Assembly: GCA_013350335.1 (NCBI GenBank)
Contig: CM023541.1
Location: 65,017,999-65,081,998, forward strand
Source: Chimonanthus salicifolius
Taxonomy: Eukaryota > Streptophyta > Magnoliopsida > Laurales > Calycanthaceae
Direction: 5' to 3'
Length of the DNA stretch: 64,000 bases
Positions 49,301 to 58,300 of this stretch are shown here, one piece after another (position 1 is the stretch's first letter; each line of letters begins with the position of its first letter). Under the pieces are notes generated by a model. The model worked only from the letters and a program-made list of their open reading frames with translations, was not told where the DNA came from and did not search any database. The position numbers were made by a program, and so were the translations under genes.

Positions 49301-52300
49301 TCTCCCTTTCTCAGCGGAAGTACTGCCATTCGATCTCCTACAGGATGCTAACTGTTCTGGATGCAAATCTGTTGATACTCTGCTGGATGTTAAACACCAA
49401 GCTATCAGCCTCTGACGGGACTCTTCTTGATAATCCGGCTCTTCTATTAGAACCTCATGGGCAAACTCATTTAGTTTCCTGGCGAAGCAAGAAGCAAACG
49501 TTGTTGGCTCGGTCTAATGCTGAGGCTGAATATCATGCCACAACTAATATTGCATCCGAGTTGTTGTGGCTTTGACAATTTCTCCTGAGTTGGACTTTTG
49601 ATGCGAGAGAATTTTTTATTATTTATTTGGATTTGATGTTATGACCTTTACATTATTTTTTTTGTTTACTTAGCCTTGTCTTTTAGTTTGCGTTTTCTTT
49701 TTTATTTGAGGGAAAGTTGTCTTTTTTTAAATTATTATAATGGGGTGCAATTTGTCTTTGGAACTCTTTAGGTGCCCTAAAGCATTAGGAAACAACAAGG
49801 AGCCACCGGCCCCCTTGTTGTATTTTCGTTAAAAAGGGAATTGTAAAGGGAGATTTGGAAACACGATGGAATGAAATGGAAAAGAAGAAAAAGCTTCAAG
49901 CCTAAGCCTATGTGCATGGTGTTTGATTTCCCCTTGAGAGTTTGGTGTGAAGCCAACATTGGAGCACTTCTCTATCTTCTTCTTCCTCCTCTCTACACTC
50001 TATGGTAAGAACAATCTAATCTCCTCTCTTTTCTTCTCTTTCCTTCTTCTCTTTCTTCTCTTTCCCTCTTTGTTTTCTATCATAACCACCTAAAATCCAT
50101 TCTCCTGGCTGCCGCCCCCATCTTAACCTCTTTTTACCATTGCCGCCAACCCTAAAGAGTTTTTCCAGCCTTGCTACCACCCTTTTCCTTGGATCTAAAC
50201 AGTCACCACACAACCTTCTCCTTGATTCTCAAGCTATCTTGGCCCATACCCATCATCTATTTCCATAACAACAACCTGCCAACCAGTCCATAGTCCCTCA
50301 CACTCATAATTCTCCCAAACAGCCCCAATCAACCCCATTTTAAATCTAAACAGCCATAAACACTTGGGACAACGCTTGTCCATTGTTCCTTGAGTCCCAA
50401 ATCTATCTATTTAGTCTTCCTCTGGTCTATGGCCCTTCAAAACCGCAGTTGTAACATTGAAGACATTAATTCAGCCCCATATTAATTCAAAAATCTGCAT
50501 GGTTTATCAATATTGACTGAATGAACTGTTACATCTTCATGGGACTGATTTGTTGAGCATCTTTAGGGTCAAAATTAGGACTGTCAGATTATTAACTGTG
50601 ATTTGCAATCTCAAATGAATGTTTATAATGTGGGATGTGTTTGGACATGTTGACTTGCCTTTAATTGCTTATTGTGGTCTATTATAATCTCAGTTTTATT
50701 GCATACATATGTTCATATCATCATTTACGGTAACCTAGGTCAGTAACCGTAGTTTTGCATAAATAATAACCTAGAATTTCTAGCCAACCCTGCATCAGCT
50801 TTACTCATGCTGGTCCACTTATCATGTTTTGTGACAATCAAGCGGCCATCAACATTGCCTCCAATCCAATCTGTTATGAGAGGACTCAGCACATTGAACT
50901 CGATTGTCACTTCCTTTGTCAGCATATTTCTGAAGGCTGATTCTTTACTCCTTATCTGCATTCTAAAGATTAACTTGTGGATATGGTGACAAAGGTCGTT
51001 CCTCGAAATCAACTCACTTCGATTGTTAGCAACTGGGCTTACTGACATCTTGGAACCAGCTTGAGGAGGAATGTTGTGGGACCCACATCTACACCATAGT
51101 TGACTAGAATCTTCTCATTATGGAAAGTCAACTCTATTGATTGTAATTAGTTGTAATTAGCCATTATTTTATTTGTTTCCAAAATCAACTACCTTGATTG
51201 GCTCATTGTATATTATTTATACTTGAAATCTCCTCCGATTAATTACATTCAATACAACAGAGAGAGAATTCCTCTCCACAATTTCTCTTCTTCTTTTTTT
51301 CCATTTTCTTATTATTTATTCTACATATTAAACCCTAGAAGTAATCATAAATCGAGATTAGGGCTTCAAAATATGCTAAGATCATATTCAAGACGTCTAA
51401 AATTCCCCATTAAAGTGAAAAAGTACAGATTCTCAATGAAAAATTAAGTCTTACTTGAATCCAAACCCAAAAACACTTAAAATAGGTCTAAGAAATGGGT
51501 TGTTTGGGGGGCTTTCTGCACAAAAAAGTTGGTTGTTGGGTAGGGAACTGGGTTAGAATGCAAAATAGGCCAAGAAAATGACCAAAATGACCCTGTCTGT
51601 ACTTGAGGATTTTTAGGTTGTTTAGGATTCCAAAATGCGGGAAAATTAGGGAAAAGTTGGAAAAGAAAGAAATGAGAAGAAGCAGCAGCAGCGATTAGGA
51701 GGAGATAGGATAGAAAGCACCTGATTTCCTTGGAGTCACACAAAGGAGAGATGGAATCACACCACCAGTCTTCTCAAAAGAGTATGTAGAATTTTTTTCC
51801 ACTTGCATTCTATTATGAAATAGCGAGTGTTTACAAGTATTTATAAAAAAACCTAAGAAACCCTAAAGAAACAAACGTGTGCTACATGCATGAACAAATA
51901 CAAGTCATTAAAAATAACTTATTAGATCCCATAAATTTGATAAAAAATATAAAAAAAAATACAGTAAACTTTCTAAGTAGCTATTATGATAACTCTGGAT
52001 CCATTTAACGGTTCGGATCAAGCCAACCATGATCCATCAGACAAAACAGCTCACAAACCTAAACTAATGAAATGAACAGCCAGATTAGACCTTCCAAGCA
52101 ATCTAACCATAAATCTATGCACAACTTGGGCTATCCATGGCTAGATTTGTCTCTATCCACGGTCGGATATATTAGAAATGCACACAAAATCATCATCCAA
52201 CTATATTGAGAAAAACTCTAGATTCTAATGCATCTTTTTTTGCTGGCGTCTCATGATGTGCTCATCATTCATATGCAAATTTTCCTCTCTAAACTTTTCA

Positions 52301-55300
52301 AAGAGGATTTCCCCAATAGAGAAATTGCTTTTGTTGTGTACACATGCCATAAACCCTAACAGGTTCTCAGAAACACCATAGTTCAGTCTTATAGACTCTT
52401 AGGTTTGCCTTAGTAGTCTCTAATTAAAGGTAAGAAATGCTTGATCAGTCTCAATTTCGGGAATATGGCTCATCATCCAAGGAATAAGCCTACAGGATGA
52501 ATGACTCAGATCTAGTAAATGAGTACCACATGAACAAAAATTGACTGTGATAATTTCTACAAAGAAAAAAGATGGGAAACATAGTCAAAATAGGCAGCAA
52601 TAATTCTGGCGTATAGGTGATAAAAACACCGCAATAATTTCCAATCTTTGAATAGCTTAACATGGGGGCATGTGCCTTCTCAAGAAAAAATGCAATGTGT
52701 TGCAAACATATAGACATAGAAAAGAACCACAAACGGAAAAACTGAAAACGTACCTCCACCCCTCCGATGCAAAATAGTACTACTAAAAGCTCCACAAACC
52801 AGTAGGACATAAGTTTATAAAGTAGGACCAAGAAGCATGAAGCAATCACAACAAAGAGTATTGCTGATGTCGTGTTGATGTCCACCACACCACTGGAACC
52901 AGTGTTTTCCATATTGAGAAAATCATCTGGGGCATCCTACAAGTATAAATTCTGCATGTCACATAGAACTCCATAAACTATATCGGCAAGATTCACATCA
53001 TATGTTGATAATACACATGCCTCACAAGACACAATTCATTGAGCCTCTCAGGCTTCAGGCTTCATTTGTCCAGTGGCTGCAGGCAGAATATAGGCTGATA
53101 CTTTTAAGGGGGCCAGGCTAGTTTAACAAATCTTTACCATGAGAGCAAGCCAGACCCTGGTCCATGGTTCAGATCTATCTAATAATTGGACTTATGGTGG
53201 CACATCCCAACCCACTCTATTTTCAGGACTAGTGACAAGTACTAAGTGGGAAAGCAACTGGAAAATCAGATGAGTTCCAAATTGCAACAAAAATATAATA
53301 TAAAACCTTTAGTAATTTGTCATGCTCAATCATTGCTTCTTTGGCACTCCACGCAGACCAATAAGAAGCACATAAGATGGTTCCAACTGCCATAAGCCAT
53401 AGAAATACTTCTGCTGTGTCAACAAGCGGACGTTCTGGAGAATAGAGTTGCACCGCAACTGAAAAATATTTGAACATTAGAGAACAAATGCTAGTACAAG
53501 TGCAAGAACAGAAACAATGAGATAAATATGAATGTCCCAAAATTGCAAGCATTTCATAATTTCAAAACATCTAAACATTTGGATATATTCCAAATTGCAA
53601 CTTTTTGTCATTATTTGTTAAGAACAATGGTGAATCCATTCCATTGTGCATTTAGGGTGAAACAAATTGGAAATTGCTCGACTCTAGTAAGTTTTTACCT
53701 GACTTGGCAAGTCATTCGGATCAGGCAAAAAACTCATTGGCACTCGAGTTTCTCTTGAGTTGCTCAATTTTGTTGTTCTGTCGAGTTGACTCAGTTAAGT
53801 TAGCTGAGACAATCTAATAAAAACCCCAAAAAAAAAAAGAATGAAAAAATGAAAAAAAAATAAAGAAAATAGGGAAAATGGATAGGGATTTCACTTTGAG
53901 GAGAAATCAGGCCTCCAACTTTGGTTTCAATTCGAGGAGAAACCAAACTCCTAGCCAAAGGCTGAATTTTGGAAAAATCTCTCTTTTCATTTTATTAACC
54001 ACTAATTACTTATTAGACTGGAGTCCTATCATTCTCAGCCCAATGAAAACGAACCTTGACCTCAAGGTTCAGAAAATGGTTGCAAGTGGTGACTTCCTTA
54101 ATGAAGTTCTTCTGCTGTAGTAATACATCCAAAAAGAAAGAAGACCCGCACCGACTCCAGCACAAATCTAACTTTGAAGATGTTGCAACGCTGTGAAAAC
54201 CAAGGTGGAAAGTTGGCACCTACCATTGAATGAGGATTGGACCCATTATCGTTGCTTGGCAGTGTACCAATTATTGTTGATTGAAAAAGTCATAGCATCT
54301 TCTATATTAAAAGCCAATAAAATTGGTCGACTCGGCTGAAATGCTTGAGGAATCTCCTATCGTATAATTGGTGTCCACTAACACAAGGAAAAAGGCAGCA
54401 TGGTCCACAGTTCCGGCTGCAATATTGTGGACCCTGTGGAAAGAGAGAAATGCGAGAATCTTTGAAGGACATCAAGTGAGATCAATGACTTGTTCCAGAG
54501 GGCTAAGTGGAGGTATGACTTGTTTACCAGTGGAATAATTCTGCTAACTAGACCCCTTTCTTTTTGCGAGGTGACATGACACAAAGCCACAACATTTTAA
54601 GTTGCAATGCTAAGCACTTATCAACCATGATACAGGCTCTTGTCACCTATTTTTTAAGTTCTTCTCTCAACTGTTTTTAAGTCGCATAGCTTAATAATTT
54701 GCATAATGAGATGCATCACTAGAAAGGCCCTATAGCAGGTTTCTGTTATACCCTCCATTGATTTGATTATAAGTGACCTATTTGTGGGTGGGTGCAGGTC
54801 CCGCAGTTCACTTATCTTGTCGTCTAACCATGATACTCGTCTATTCGGGGTACTTCAGGCTTGGCTTGTGTTGATGTAGGTCAGCCTCTTTGAATTGTCT
54901 GATGGTTGAAAATTCATATACCAGTGGAGTAATTCCGCTGATTAAACATACTTCAGGTTTTTCTCAACCATTTCTAAGCTGTACAGCTTAGTAATTTGCA
55001 TAATCAGAGACATGACTAAAGAAGCCCCACTGCAGATTTCTTTTTACTTTTTTCTTGGTTGGGGGGGGGGGGGGGGGGGGGGGGGGGCGCTGTGTGTGAA
55101 TGACCAATTTCTGTCATGTTCATGTTTGTGCCTTCATTTGGTTATTGCATGACCATTTTGAGGGTCATTTTGCCCTAGTAGGTTCCTCCATAAATCTGTA
55201 CTGCCTTCTTTTCTTTGTGTCCATATCATTAGTGGAACTGATGTCATGGAGTCGGTAATTTTTCAGGCTGCTTGAGTTGATCAAAGTCGGCCACTATGGA

Positions 55301-58300
55301 TGGAAAAAACGATCCATTACCGGTAAGGTTACCAATCCCAAGGTGATCCTTAGTTCAAGTAGTTCTACAGGAAAATCAACTGTTACAAATTACAACTACC
55401 AGGTTTAATAGCAATAAGTACTTTGATGTAGACTCACTTGTCCAAGATATTTCTTGGAGAGAAGAACTTTGAACTAAATAAACGGCAAACTTTGACAGTT
55501 TGCTGTGATGAAAATTTTGTATGAGAACTGCCATGTCATCGTTCCTCCAGTCCATCTGCTTCTTCTTTTTCTTTTTCTTTTTTTGTAAAGACTAAGGAAT
55601 TTTATTAAATGGAAAAAACCATGGTTGTTAAAATCTTACGATACATGATTCGTATCATATGATTCATACGATATGATAAGAGGAACGATTCGTATCTATC
55701 AACAAATCTTACAATTCATATAATAATAGAATTATAAGGTTATTAGGAGTGTGAAAGCATGAAACATTTCGTTTTAATGATTTTTAAGGCTTGAGTTGAT
55801 GAGCAGTTAAGACCTTTCAATTTTTTGGTGGTTTTTTAGTTCATTGTTGACTTTTCACAGTATAGTTGGATTATATAATTGTCTTATACTTTTAGGAGTT
55901 GGACATTAAAATTTGAGCTCCAATGAACTAATTATATAGAATTCACATAATATTGAAAGAAAGTTGGAGAATGCTCATATTGTTACATTTTAAATATATT
56001 TTACGTTATTTCATATATTAAATATTTTTTAGGGAAAACACTTATGAATCTTACGATTCTACGATTACGATACACGATTTGCGATTCAAGATGTATTGAC
56101 GATTTACCATACAATTCGATTTAACAACATTGAAAAAACTAAGAATTCAGTAGGAGAGACAGGACTTGTATAAGAGAGCTATACAAGATAATACATCCAT
56201 GCAAAAAGGGAAAAAGCATAGAACAAACACCGAAACATCAAAAGAAAACCCTGATCTAGTACACCTCACCCAGTGATTTCATATTACAAAAACTCCACTA
56301 CTGACAGCTGTTTTGGCCTCCAACTTTCACCAGGAAATCTGTCATACTATTCACTAATCACCCAACATATCTAAAGAGGATGCCTCTATCCCTACTCACT
56401 TTTCTGATGTCCCAAGCAATGTTAACCAACCTCCAGGGGGACTCTTCCAGTCCATGCTTCTTTCTATTGCTCAAATATCTATGATCTAGTAATGTGAATA
56501 ATGAAACTTGGGATTTTTGACGGGATATATGATTAACAGGAGAATCTAGAAAGTTACTGATGCAGAGCAGCCCAGCTGGGCCTAGGCTCAGCTCGAGCCA
56601 GGCCCAGTTTCAAGCCCAGCAGCCAACTTAAGTGTTTTTTTCAAAGGGACTTGTTCCCTAAAGAGGACAATGGACGATTGAAGAAAAAAAAAAAGGAGAA
56701 GAACACGAAGGAAAGGAGTGAAGGAAGAAGGAATAGCAGCCCCGCCGAGAACATGAGAAGCGACGGTGAGAGACAGGGAGAAGAGTGAGAAGCCATCTTG
56801 TCTAGGTACCACTTCCTCTTCCTCCTTCCCTCCTCTCTCTCTCTTCTCTCTTTCCCTTTTCTTTTCCCTTCCATAGCTTTTCACCCCACCTTTTCCTTTG
56901 TCCAAATCCATTTCCGCCATTCCCAGATTCATACCCCTTGCTACCATGACCCATATCCCTTCCCACTATGATTCTAGTGACCCCTAAACCCACCGCCACT
57001 ACAGTCGCTACCACCCAGACTACCTCCTCGACCCTCGTCAGCCCCTCCAACACCCCTTCTAGGCCTTACAGTCCCTTAACAGTTCCCTCATTGCTCCCGC
57101 TGGACCTCTTTAGACCTCCCTATACCTTCCGTTAATCCCAAATAGCCCCTTCTAGTGTCATTAATCCCATCACAGCCCTCATACCTTTCCAAAAAGCCGA
57201 TACCAAGCCTACGTGACCCCTTCCAAGCCTTTGTCCTTCCCATACAGCCCCTCATCCGCCATTTCCAGCCCTTACTATTTCCAGATTTGCTGCTGCCCTT
57301 CCTTAGACCCCATTGATGATGTCGCCCACTCCACATACCCTACCCCATGCCTTCATTTTCCTTCCGCAGTCCTCTTTCTAGCTACCGCATACCCCTAAGT
57401 CCCTCTAAACCTGCCGTAACCCCTTATCTTATTCCTATTTGACTGCTCTGTCCTTCACCTTAACCTTTTCCATATTTCCTCTTGCTGCCTTAAGCCCCTT
57501 TTCCCCACATCCTGCCACCAATACCACAAGAACCCACCATTTACTGTCAATCAACCAAAATTAATCCCCCTTTTGGTGATAGATTCACATATTTGTGGGA
57601 CTTAGGCGAGCCCCTTTGTTTTGAGGGTCTTCTACTTTGAGTTGTGGCTTAGTTTGGATTATAACATAATTGTTTACATTGAAACTTTAAGAACTGCATG
57701 ATTGTTGGGTAGGAAATTTATATTGTTTTATTGCACTTATTGATTTGGACCTTTAATTTCAGCTCATTTTATATTTAGGGTGCATTTTTTTATCTCATCT
57801 TTAAACTTTAGAGAATGACATTAGGTATTTAGGGTTACCCTATCTTCTATCCTGCATCAGTTCAAGTTAGGGAGAAAAGTCTCTTTAAGACTGTTTTGCT
57901 AAGAGGAATGGAGGGATTATTGAGTCACCACCAACACAATCCAATCTGAAGAACAGATGGGCAGAGTTGAGCAGCAGCAAATACTTTTGATCTTCTGAGA
58001 GAACTGAATCCAGTATACAAATCAGTTTACTCGAGCACAACAGCAGGAGAGATAATGACAATGTTAAAGAACATTTTTCACATCTTCAATACGAAGAACG
58101 TTGACACAGGATAATTTCCTCTATTCTGCAGCATGATACCCAAAAGTGTTAAACATGACACTCGACTAAAAGGGAGAAGTTGATAAGTGCTGACTACAGT
58201 AAGACTCAACAGACTAAAAGATGTGTTTTGATTTAATTGGGTATCTTAAAGGACCCAAAATTAACAAAAAACAAAAAGTGAGGAATTATGATGTTACTTC

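Larger units (their letters stand above)
47705..51325 (+). mobile_element. Copia integrase, RT, RNase H and 3' LTR, plus strand
   Basis: From 47,705 the plus strand reads copia integrase (Q-N-D-N-G-G-K-F, then C-P-S-T-P-Q-Q), RT (W-V-F-A-L near 48,735, V-V-Y-V-D-D-I-V-L at 49,170) and RNase H ([12 protein letters not shown], A-E-A-E-Y-H-A near 49,520). RNase H is split by the solo LTR at 49,599-50,797 and ends near 51,050. A GAGGAGGAA polypurine tract precedes the 3' LTR at 51,072. Many stops; the integrase contains a rearrangement at 47,797-47,973. Confidence 0.8.

Noticed and set aside
56588..57398. Basic and Pro-rich ORFs on both strands
   Set aside because: They fall in the pyrimidine-rich body of a solo LTR and have no conserved motif.
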